57,361 bases of DNA, taken from the NCBI GenBank assembly GCA_937921505.1, contig CAKZUB010000087.1, positions 1-57,361 of the forward strand, given 5' to 3'. This stretch comes from an uncultured Clostridia bacterium. Lineage in GTDB: Bacteria; Bacillota; Clostridia; Lachnospirales; Cellulosilyticaceae. The stretch's first letter is position 1, and the number at the start of each line of letters is the position of its first letter. Shown here one piece after another: positions 1 through 7,041 of this stretch. A model generated the notes under the pieces. The model ran no database searches and was not told the origin of the DNA. It was given only the letters and a program-made list of their open reading frames with translations. Position numbers and translations under genes: made by a program.

Positions 1-96
1 AAGATAATGAGTGTGGTTGAAACGTGTAAACGAAAAAACATGGATATATTCCAAAATATTACCAAAATATTCGAAGGCACACCGGCTGTATTTTAG
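1..96 (+). pseudogene. 3' end of an open frame, possibly a transposase tail
   Basis: Frame 1 is open from the window edge to a TAG at 94-96 and would encode 31 residues containing SVVETCKRKNMDIFQ and ending EGTPAVF. The pattern of an S/V-x-E-T-C-K segment followed by a short amphipathic end reminds me of C-termini of IS66-type transposases. That is recall, not an alignment. The rest of the gene lies outside the window, so I cannot tell an intact element from a remnant. It could also be a chance open frame. Confidence 0.3.
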
Positions 97-103
97 CCGG
101 TGT
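79..103 (+). terminator. GC-rich hairpin at the end of the first open frame
   Basis: ACACCGGCT (79-87) pairs perfectly with AGCCGGTGT (95-103) around a 7-base loop. The stem overlaps the stop codon of the frame at 1-96. The T-run comes only at 115-120, so it is a weak terminator candidate. The GC-rich arms stand out in this AT-rich DNA. Confidence 0.35.
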
Positions 104-166
104 ATCAGTCGTTAATTTTTTGAGGGCTGAATAGTAACAAATAATCTAAGTTTTTTCACTTTTCCC

Positions 167-195
167 TTGACATATTGCCATATTCATATTATACT
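167..195 (+). promoter_or_regulatory. Sigma-A promoter of the initiator tRNA gene
   Basis: TTGACA at 167-172 and TATACT at 190-195 are separated by exactly 17 bases. Transcription would begin near 202, about 33 bases before the tRNA. This is one of the best consensus matches in the window and fits a stable-RNA gene. Confidence 0.75.
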
Positions 196-234
196 TAATT
201 TTGTCGCTAAGACAGACAAGCGACAACCTAATAG

Positions 235-307
<73 letters not shown>

Positions 308-320
308 CTCAATAAAAAAC

Positions 321-353
321 AAGTCAAACACCTAGGTGCTTGACTTTTTTTTT
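321..353 (+). terminator. Rho-independent terminator of the tRNA gene
   Basis: AAGTCAAACACC and GGTGCTTGACTT form a near-perfect stem followed by nine Ts. It starts 13 bases after the tRNA. The flanking sequences can extend the stem, so it may also stop minus-strand transcription coming from the DegV gene. Confidence 0.85.
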
Positions 354-375
354 ATTGAGTTGAAACTTCATACAA

Positions 376-1245
376 CTATCTCTTTTCTCCTAAGAAAAAT
401 AACGCTACAGTCCCAGGTCCTGCATGGGAGCCTATAGCCGCTCCTATTGGACTCACAATGACACTTTTAACTTTTAATTCTTCTTTTAAAGACTGCATAA
501 GACCTGTAAGCTCTTTCTCACAACCACCATGACTTATAAAAACCACTTGCTCTCGTGGATTTACTATATTCTCTTTAACCTGATCTAGCAAGCTATTTAA
601 AGATTTTTTTCTGCCTTTTGCTTTGAAAACTGGTATTAACTTTCCTTCATCATTTACCTTCATAATCGGTTTAATGCTAAGTATCGTTCCAATTGTAGCA
701 GCTGTTTTTGAAACTCTTCCCCCTCTATAGAGATGATTTAAATCTTCTACAGTAAACCAATGATTTACTTTCAGCTTATTTTCTTCTAGCCAGCTAACTA
801 TAAACTCTGTACTTTTTCCCTGTTTTAAAAATTCATTTGCATAATATACCAGCAGTCCAACACCTAAGGAAGCAGCCTTAGTATCAACGACAGTTACAGG
901 TACATCTTTCATTTCTTCTTTTAACTCTTCTACTGCTAAATACGCACTATTTACACAACCACTTAATGCGGATGAAAATCCTATGTAAATAACGCTATTT
1001 CCTTCTTTAAGATGTTTTTCAAATTCTTCTTTGAATGTATAGGCATTAATCTGAGAGGTAATAGGCATTTCCCCTCCAAGAATAAGGTCATAAAATTCCC
1101 TGTACTTATTTTCTTTACCTAAATCATCTTTAATTTCTTTATCTTTAAGATGTACTGTAAGCGGTAAGACGTGAATATTATTTTCTTTTGTATATGCGTA
1201 TGGCAAATCACAGCATGAATCTGTTATTAATATTGTTTTCATCAT
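376..1245 (-). CDS. DegV family fatty-acid-binding protein
   Basis: A 289-residue protein of the usual DegV length. The family binds a single fatty acid in a cleft between two domains; its members act with fatty-acid kinase (FakA) as FakB carriers or have unknown roles. Visible family motifs are TDSCCDLP (8-15), the TSQ loop (63-65), GFSSALSG (89-96), DTKAASLG (121-128) and the lipid-pocket segment near LYRGGRVS (172-179). The start is the first of two adjacent ATGs; an AAAGGGG site lies 4 to 7 bases upstream, so either may be used. No fakA is seen in the window. A weak promoter-like pair (TTGGAA, 16 bases, CATAAT) lies at 1275-1302 on this strand. Confidence 0.9.
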   Translation of the reverse strand: MMKTILITDSCCDLPYAYTKENNIHVLPLTVHLKDKEIKDDLGKENKYREFYDLILGGEMPITSQINAYTFKEEFEKHLKEGNSVIYIGFSSALSGCVNSAYLAVEELKEEMKDVPVTVVDTKAASLGVGLLVYYANEFLKQGKSTEFIVSWLEENKLKVNHWFTVEDLNHLYRGGRVSKTAATIGTILSIKPIMKVNDEGKLIPVFKAKGRKKSLNSLLDQVKENIVNPREQVVFISHGGCEKELTGLMQSLKEELKVKSVIVSPIGAAIGSHAGPGTVALFFLGEKR

Positions 1246-1328
1246 TGCACCCCTTTAACTATAGTTTACCATCTATTATGTATTTTTCCAATAATTTTCC
1301 AACTGTCTTGTAAAATAGTTTAAATTGT

Positions 1329-2438
1329 TTATAAAGAAGCAATCTCTTTTAATCTTTTAATGATAGGTAGTTTTTGTGTACATGCACTTTCACACTGACC
1401 ACATCCAATACACTGCGGCGCACCACCCTTTACCTCTTTAAGCTGCCAATGATTATTAATGCGGCTCATAATCTCTTCTTTTTTATCTGTAATAATATAT
1501 TGATTATAAGCATCCATAAGCTTAGGAATAGGTATATCTTTTGGGCAATCATCACAATAGCCACACCCTGTACACACATTATTTAAGGATGTCTTTAAAT
1601 GTGATTTAATCTGTAATTTCTCATCCTCTGTAATAGGTTTAAGATTCTTTATAGCCTCGCAAGCTTCATCTACTTGATCTTTATTTGAAAAGCCACAAAG
1701 CGTTACTGTTATTTCTGGATGTGATGCATTAAAGCGAATAGCTGCTTTCGCAACAGTATCCTCATCATTTTGTTTTAAGAAGGCGTAATAATCTGCACGC
1801 TGCGGAATAAGTCCTCCACCAAGCGGATTCATCGTCACAACTGCACGGTTAAGGCGTTTGGCTGCTTCTAAACCTTTTTCACGAAAAGCAAAGTTAGTTG
1901 CATTATAACCGAGTAAAACACCCTCAAAAACTCCTGTTTCTAACATCTTCTCAATATCTTCGCCACTTGCATGGGTAGAAAGAGCAATATGATCAACAAG
2001 TCCACGTTCTTTAGCCTTTAAAAACCCTTCAAAAATACCACCCTTTTGCGTATAACCTTTGAACATATCATAATCCAAAATACACCATAGATGCATAAAA
2101 TGAATACGATCTACTCCTAAACGAGAAAGTGATGTTTCAATTCTTCTTAACACATCATCACTTGTTTTATCTCCTGTTATATGGGTTGCTGTCTTAGTAG
2201 AAACAAAAAAATCTTTTTTCATCTGGCGAAAAGCATATCCCATTATTTTTTCGCTCTCATCCTCACAATATAAAGGTGCGGTGTCAAAATAGTTAATACC
2301 CTTTTGCCTTGCATAACTTATAAGTTCGGCACATTTTTCATAATTTCCGTCTTTAAAGTCTTCCTCTAAAAATCTCATGCCTCCAAATCCTATAATTGAA
2401 ACTTCTTTTTCTGTTTGTCCGTATTTTCTATAAATCAT
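1329..2438 (-). CDS. Aldo/keto reductase with C-terminal ferredoxin-type 4Fe-4S domain
   Basis: A 369-residue NAD(P)H-dependent oxidoreductase of the subfamily that joins an AKR barrel to an iron-sulfur tail. The AKR tetrad is visible: Asp52, Tyr57, Lys82 and His116. Two cysteine clusters follow: CTGCGYCDDCP beginning at 289 and CIGCGQCESAC beginning at 343, where the last cysteines are spaced unusually. Together they could hold one or two clusters. The substrate is unknown. The start is the ATG at 2438, seven bases after AGGAGG; the GTG one codon upstream is too close to that site. It lies 83 bases downstream... of no shared operon partner: the DegV gene follows on the same strand after a gap of about 80 bases holding a possible promoter. 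Confidence 0.9.
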   Translation of the reverse strand: MIYRKYGQTEKEVSIIGFGGMRFLEEDFKDGNYEKCAELISYARQKGINYFDTAPLYCEDESEKIMGYAFRQMKKDFFVSTKTATHITGDKTSDDVLRRIETSLSRLGVDRIHFMHLWCILDYDMFKGYTQKGGIFEGFLKAKERGLVDHIALSTHASGEDIEKMLETGVFEGVLLGYNATNFAFREKGLEAAKRLNRAVVTMNPLGGGLIPQRADYYAFLKQNDEDTVAKAAIRFNASHPEITVTLCGFSNKDQVDEACEAIKNLKPITEDEKLQIKSHLKTSLNNVCTGCGYCDDCPKDIPIPKLMDAYNQYIITDKKEEIMSRINNHWQLKEVKGGAPQCIGCGQCESACTQKLPIIKRLKEIASL

Positions 2439-2557
2439 CACTATACCTCCTTGTCTCCTTCTTTACTATATTATATATTTCTATATTTTTCTATAACTCT
2501 TATTAATATTTTAAATATTTACTACAAATCTCTCATTCCTATTGCGTATGTGCTTAT

Positions 2558-3199
2558 TTATCCTCCTAATGTTATATCTTGTTCATTATACCACTTGAGG
2601 GCATCGTAAAAATGTTCTTTTTTAAAACTAGGCCAATAGTCCTCAATTACGTAAAAGTCAGAATACACTGATTGTATAGGCAAAAAGCCACTTAATCTTC
2701 TTCTGCCTCCCCATCTTATAATAAGATCTATACGTGATATATCTCTTGATTTAATCTGCTCATTAATCTCTTTTCTATTATGTGTATGATTACTAATATC
2801 TTGAATATCCCATTCCCACCCATAGTTAACCAAAAAGTTAACACGAATGCCTCCTTTCCCAAATTTTCTTCTACTCGTAAAATGTAGTAACTCCTTAGGA
2901 AACATCCTTGACTCACTATTACCTACTACTAAAAGCTCTGCATCTTGAGATGCAAGTACATGAACTGCATCTATACATGCTTGTGTAAAAGCTTGTCTTT
3001 GTTTAGCAGGCCTTTTGGTGTTATCAGTCGTAAACCCATAATATGTAACTTCTTTAACACCTTGCTCTTTACACAGTTTAAAAGCTTCAAGACCTGGATC
3101 TATACCTAAGTTATAGCCTTTATCCTTTGTCATACCTTGCCCATGGGCCCATCTTCTATTACCATCTGGAATAATGCCTATATGATTAGGTACTCTCAT
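2558..3199 (-). CDS. Short divergent cis-prenyltransferase (UppS-like)
   Basis: A 213-residue member of the undecaprenyl diphosphate synthase family, shorter than usual (about 240-250). The diphosphate-binding DGNRRWA at 12-18 is kept, including Asp12. Other active-site segments have drifted: the normal STENWKRP reads TTDNTKRP (57-64), so the Trp is Thr61. The normal RTxGExRxS reads RWGGRRRLS (162-170), so the Glu that helps place Mg2+ is Arg166. The WPSF and C-terminal GG features remain. A housekeeping UppS normally sits beside cdsA and frr; neither is here, so this is probably a paralog. It could make another chain length, or act as a partner subunit. The start follows AGAGGTGA. Confidence 0.8.
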   Translation of the reverse strand: MRVPNHIGIIPDGNRRWAHGQGMTKDKGYNLGIDPGLEAFKLCKEQGVKEVTYYGFTTDNTKRPAKQRQAFTQACIDAVHVLASQDAELLVVGNSESRMFPKELLHFTSRRKFGKGGIRVNFLVNYGWEWDIQDISNHTHNRKEINEQIKSRDISRIDLIIRWGGRRRLSGFLPIQSVYSDFYVIEDYWPSFKKEHFYDALKWYNEQDITLGG

Positions 3200-3297
3200 T
3201 CTATCACCTCTTCATTAAGTATTTACAGGTTATATAAGATCTAATCCATTTAATGACTTTTTATTTTGAGAAAAGCTTATGCTGATTCAAAAATAGA

Positions 3298-3331
3298 AAT
3301 AAGCAGAGGCCATACGCCCCTGCTTATTTTG
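3298..3331 (-). terminator. Terminator after the Cys-rich gene
   Basis: Read on the minus strand, AAATAAGCAGGGGC and GCCTCTGCTTATTT form a long stem around a short loop (one mismatch), ending in AT-rich sequence. It begins 16 bases after the stop of the gene at 3347. Confidence 0.65.
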
Positions 3332-3346
3332 ATATTCATTTATTAT

Positions 3347-4411
3347 TTAACATTTGCATTTACATTTATTGCAGCCACATTTATTGCAACTACATGGCTT
3401 TGGTGGGCAAACATCTACTGGTCTAATTGTTTTTGAATCTGTTCCTACTTCTAAAGGTTGAATACTTGGTTCTAGTAAATCACCACATACAAACTCTAGG
3501 CAGCTATTATCTTCTTCTTCTGCAATTGGAGATAGTTTAGGTGGTATCGTAAGTCCTGCATGTTGGAATTTGTATTGTACAAAGTATACAGATTTAATAT
3601 AAAGTGTAAGGCCTATTGCAAAGCAATTTTCATCTTGTGCAACTACTTTTGCAAGCGCTTGTGCTGAAATACCTTGTTGTACTGAGTTATTTGCATCAAA
3701 GTCTACGCATACTTTAGAATCATGATAGCATTTTTCTTTTTTGCCACTTTGACCTGAAACAAATCCCATATAGTTAATAGTTGGAACAAGTTTATTACAT
3801 CCACATGGATTTTCTGGTGCAAAAGATAACCCATAAGGTGTATATAAATCAAATGTTACTGCTGCTGGATTTGTACATGGATCAAAACCACATTCACATT
3901 CATCTCCTAAATATCTAACTGTCATCATACCTTGAGCAACTACCTTACAGCAAGCATCGAGTACTGTTACTGCAAATGTTACGTCAATATCTTTTAAAGT
4001 AATTCTGCTTAAGTTAGGATTACCTTTTGTGGGTCTAATTTCTGAAAATCTTCCGTCAACTGGGTCTACAAAATTAAAGTCAATATCTATTACTTGCAAT
4101 TGTATATTGCATGCACATTCCAAATCTTTTTTAGATAACCCGCCAAAGAGAATATCTGTTGTTTTATGAGTCTCACTTTGACATACATCTTTTAACTCAT
4201 TAAGACAAACAACACGGCAAAGATTAATACCACTTTCATCGAATACTACTGGAGCTATTAAAGTAAGAAGCCTAGGTTCTCCAATTGGTGGACATGTTGC
4301 AATTGTTTCTAAAGGTGATAATTTATTTTCAGCAGGATGACATATATCACAAACCCCTGCATTAGGTTTAGCAAAAAATTTAACGTCGTTCTGACAACCA
4401 CATTTACTCAT
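3347..4411 (-). CDS. Cys-rich protein, probable spore coat/exosporium component
   Basis: I do not recognise a named family. The 354-residue protein begins MSKCGCQND, has no signal peptide or membrane segment, and carries many cysteines throughout. It ends in a dense tail with the pattern CSCNKCGCNKCKCKC. The middle is beta-prone with two similar-looking halves (around ITLKDIDVTFAVTVLD and the later AIGLTLYIKSVYF segment). Cys-rich cytosolic proteins with such tails in clostridia are often cross-linked coat proteins. A sigma-K-like promoter directly upstream (4473-4501) agrees with late mother-cell expression. The ATG follows TATAGGAGG. The function is inferred from composition and promoter only; a metal-binding role is the main alternative. 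Confidence 0.6.
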   Translation of the reverse strand: MSKCGCQNDVKFFAKPNAGVCDICHPAENKLSPLETIATCPPIGEPRLLTLIAPVVFDESGINLCRVVCLNELKDVCQSETHKTTDILFGGLSKKDLECACNIQLQVIDIDFNFVDPVDGRFSEIRPTKGNPNLSRITLKDIDVTFAVTVLDACCKVVAQGMMTVRYLGDECECGFDPCTNPAAVTFDLYTPYGLSFAPENPCGCNKLVPTINYMGFVSGQSGKKEKCYHDSKVCVDFDANNSVQQGISAQALAKVVAQDENCFAIGLTLYIKSVYFVQYKFQHAGLTIPPKLSPIAEEEDNSCLEFVCGDLLEPSIQPLEVGTDSKTIRPVDVCPPKPCSCNKCGCNKCKCKC

Positions 4412-4472
4412 AATTTTAAACCTCCTATACGATTCTTAAGATTAGCGAATCATAATTTGTCGTTTCCAATAC

Positions 4473-4501
4473 TATAATATGGAAAATAAGGTCCTTTGGT
4501 G
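4473..4501 (-). promoter_or_regulatory. Candidate sigma-K (late mother-cell) promoter
   Basis: On the minus strand CACC (4501-4498), a 16-base spacer, and CATATTATA (4481-4473) match the Bacillus sigma-K consensus mACm-N16-CATAnnnTA at every defined position. The -10 lies about 62 bases before the ATG at 4411. Sigma-K sites are short, so a chance match in AT-rich DNA remains possible. Confidence 0.5.
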
Positions 4502-4602
4502 ACATATATGTATAAATTTATTTTTATTAAATATATTTATATAAGAGTCATTTGTTATATTTAATTTTTATATTAAACCCTAAAAACACGGGAGGTTTTG
4601 TT

Positions 4603-5814
4603 ATGTCTTTTTTACTCAATTTTAATAATAACTTTTCTGTAGTAGAAAACAATTCTAAGTACGGTGTGTTTTGTCAACTCTATAACCATACCGGAGTATC
4701 CAGACCTACACAAATTCAATCTTTAAATTGCAACGATTACAGTGCATCAATGGATGATAAAGGCAACTTACATGTCATTAGTATGCCTACACGTTATCAA
4801 ATTCTTTATTTTTGTTATGAAAATGGTCATTACTCAAAAAAAACACTGATCGAAAATACGACTGAAACTTATGCTTTTTCAAATCCAATCATTCACTGTA
4901 TCAATAATCAAATCCATGCCTTTTATTTATCAAACCGAGTAGGCTCTAATGCTTATTCTATTGTTCACCAAACTTTAAATTCATCTTCTGTCGAGACATT
5001 ATTAGATACCAATTATACCCTCCAAGGTATAAAAAGTTTTTCTTATAAAAATAGCATCTACATCTTTTATATGATAAAAAATGATTATTACCTTATTAAT
5101 TGTCTTAAAATAACTGATAACATAAAAGAGGAAATGACCTTATTGATCTCTAAACTACCTATTTGCGACTTTTCCGTTTGCATCAATGACCATCACATTG
5201 ATCTTGTTTATGTAGCAGAATTACATGGCAAATATCAGCTTGTATACTATAACTGCGAAACAAAGCTCTCAAATGCACTATGTCACACATTATCACCTTC
5301 AAATCCTGTTATATTTTGGTACCAAGACTACTTATGGGTGAACTATTTACAAGACAATAAACTTTATGTAATCCTCTCAATTGATGCTGGCAACTCCTTT
5401 AGCTCTCCTGTACTCTCCTCTATTCAAAATAATATCAGCAGACACGTCTTTATAACTAACAAAGACTGTTCTTTAAGATGTACAGAACTTTATGCTTCTA
5501 TTACAAACTCAGTACGCATTAATACATTATTTACAATTGATTTTGATCACATGCATCACGATTCTAAAATTCCTCTTGAACTTGAACTTTTAATCGAAGG
5601 GCTTACCCTATCTCAGAAATCTTCTTCACAGACAGCTCAGCTTATAGAAGAAAATATAAGACTTCAAGAAGAAAATAAACTGCTTAAGACAAAATATGAG
5701 CGTCCCTTTGTCCCAACTCCTTCTGGAGAAGAGAGCATGTCTTCTTCTGTCAAATCAGCCGCAAATGCCTTTATGGAAGAGCTATCTAGTTGGGATGCTC
5801 CTCCTCGTATCTAA
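4603..5814 (+). CDS. Uncharacterised beta-rich protein with C-terminal coiled coil
   Basis: Not recognised. The chosen ATG follows GGGAGG at 4590-4595; the frame is open 17 codons further up but without a ribosome site. The protein has 403 residues and no signal peptide. About 330 residues are rich in Tyr, aromatic and short repeated strands (for example NQIHAFYL, SIYIFYM, DYLWVNYL), which suggests a beta-propeller resembling exo-sialidase folds. A short leucine-zipper coiled coil follows (AQLIEENIRLQEENKLLKTK), then a Ser-rich tail. It is divergent from the Cys-rich gene and may be co-expressed in sporulation; this is inference. Confidence 0.65.
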   Translation: MSFLLNFNNNFSVVENNSKYGVFCQLYNHTGVSRPTQIQSLNCNDYSASMDDKGNLHVISMPTRYQILYFCYENGHYSKKTLIENTTETYAFSNPIIHCINNQIHAFYLSNRVGSNAYSIVHQTLNSSSVETLLDTNYTLQGIKSFSYKNSIYIFYMIKNDYYLINCLKITDNIKEEMTLLISKLPICDFSVCINDHHIDLVYVAELHGKYQLVYYNCETKLSNALCHTLSPSNPVIFWYQDYLWVNYLQDNKLYVILSIDAGNSFSSPVLSSIQNNISRHVFITNKDCSLRCTELYASITNSVRINTLFTIDFDHMHHDSKIPLELELLIEGLTLSQKSSSQTAQLIEENIRLQEENKLLKTKYERPFVPTPSGEESMSSSVKSAANAFMEELSSWDAPPRI

Positions 5815-5824
5815 TACTCTGAGC

Positions 5825-5856
5825 AAAAAATAGCACCCTTAGTAGGTGCTATTTTT
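5825..5856. terminator. Bidirectional terminator shared by convergent genes
   Basis: AAAAAATAGCACC and GGTGCTATTTTTT are perfect complements around a 6-base loop, with A and T runs on both sides. It serves the plus gene ending at 5814. The last codons and stop of the RseC-like minus gene (5839) lie inside the stem, so that gene stops within its own terminator. Confidence 0.85.
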
Positions 5857-6264
5857 TATACTTGTAATATAAGGCAACATTTTTCTATATTTATTTTGCT
5901 TATCTCTATTTTTTATAACCATAAACATAAGTCCCATACCTAGTGTGGCTCCCAAGATCATTAGAATTTCAGCATCCATGTAGGTTGCAAAGTTTCCAAT
6001 AATATACCCCACCAGAAGTCCTCCTATAAGTCCTGCTAAGGGCAGTCCATACATAATAATAGTTGCTTTTAAAAAAGTCTTATTATCCAAAGAAATTTCT
6101 ACACTATCGCCTACCTTGCTGTGCACATTATTGATACATTTCAAAGTGCACGCTCGTGAAACATGTACCGCATCACACGCATGACAATCTCCACACATAT
6201 CTTGTCTTTTAATCTCAACAATAGCATACTCCCCTTCAATTTTTTGCACTATTCCACTTGGCAT
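5839..6264 (-). CDS. RseC/SoxR-reducing-system-like membrane protein
   Basis: A 141-residue protein of the RseC/MucC family. The start is the ATG at 6264, preceded by GGAGAG; an upstream in-frame ATG lies inside the previous gene and lacks a site. The N-terminal half has the cysteine pattern CGDCHACDAVHVSRAC at about 25-40, expected to carry an Fe-S or thiol centre. Two membrane segments follow at roughly 68-90 and 98-118. In other bacteria RseC works with Rnf-type electron transport and is also linked to sigma-E control; in clostridia its role is not defined. No rnf genes are seen here. The start is one base from the stop of the upstream membrane protein gene, so the two are translationally linked. 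Confidence 0.85.
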   Translation of the reverse strand: MPSGIVQKIEGEYAIVEIKRQDMCGDCHACDAVHVSRACTLKCINNVHSKVGDSVEISLDNKTFLKATIIMYGLPLAGLIGGLLVGYIIGNFATYMDAEILMILGATLGMGLMFMVIKNRDKQNKYRKMLPYITSIKNSTY

Positions 6265-6265
6265 A

Positions 6266-6937
6266 TTACTCTCCTTCATCTGCATGCTCTTCTAGATGTC
6301 TGCTAAATAAACTTCTTATGATAAATATAACTCCCGTTATAATAAGTATACTGCACGCTGCTTGAAGTATAATATTTCTTGCAATGGCACTTAACGAGTC
6401 TGCTATAAGATAAGTTCCCATGACCCCAAATATTAAAATTGGCAGTACTGTCCAACTCTGTCTTTCTATAATCCATATTAAGAAAAATGCTAAAACAGCA
6501 AATAACATGAGCGCTCCTATTGAAAAATAGTACCCATCTATGCCTGCTGGTTCTTTAATAAATAAAAAAATTCCCCAGAAAGTTAAAAGTGATCCTATAC
6601 TTAAAATAACCGATTTTCTTTTAGATATGTATAGTGTCAAAAGTATAATACCTGGTATTATAAGCATGCGTGCTGGTAAACTTGGAGCATTAATAACTCT
6701 TCCCATAAACATAATTGAACCATTTGCAAAAAAAGCTATAGAGGCCATAAGCATGATTATATTTTTCGTTCTTGCAAAAACTATAATTAAAATAATAGAA
6801 ACAAATACATTGATGTATTCATAAAAATATCTTTCAGGCAGCAAATTATTAAGATGTAATAAAAAAACAACTCCCGCCAAGATACAACTTATACCGGTAT
6901 TTAAAAGCATGTTTTGCTTATTATTCAAATGTATCAC
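6266..6937 (-). CDS. Uncharacterised multi-pass membrane protein, partner of RseC-like gene
   Basis: Not recognised. About 220 residues with seven or so hydrophobic segments and a charged cytosolic-looking tail ending EEHADEGE. The open frame begins with GTG at 6937, but AAAGGG is directly against it; TTG at 6928 has a normal 7-base spacing and is the better start. The stop overlaps the leader of the RseC-like gene, which argues that the two act together at the membrane. No catalytic motif is visible. Confidence 0.65.
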   Translation of the reverse strand: MIHLNNKQNMLLNTGISCILAGVVFLLHLNNLLPERYFYEYINVFVSIILIIVFARTKNIIMLMASIAFFANGSIMFMGRVINAPSLPARMLIIPGIILLTLYISKRKSVILSIGSLLTFWGIFLFIKEPAGIDGYYFSIGALMLFAVLAFFLIWIIERQSWTVLPILIFGVMGTYLIADSLSAIARNIILQAACSILIITGVIFIIRSLFSRHLEEHADEGE

Positions 6938-7000
6938 CCTTTCAATTTTAATTTAACCTTATTATAATCTATTTAAATCCATTTTAAAAGTGAAGAACTA

Positions 7001-7033
7001 ATAATAGGATAGGTTTAACTCCCTATCCCATTA
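7001..7033 (-). terminator. Hairpin after gapN
   Basis: GGATAGG (7007-7013) pairs with CCTATCC (7022-7028), with flanking AT pairs extending the stem. It lies just after the gapN stop but lacks a good T-run, so it is a weak terminator or mRNA 3'-end structure. Confidence 0.4.
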
Positions 7034-7041
7034 TAAATATC

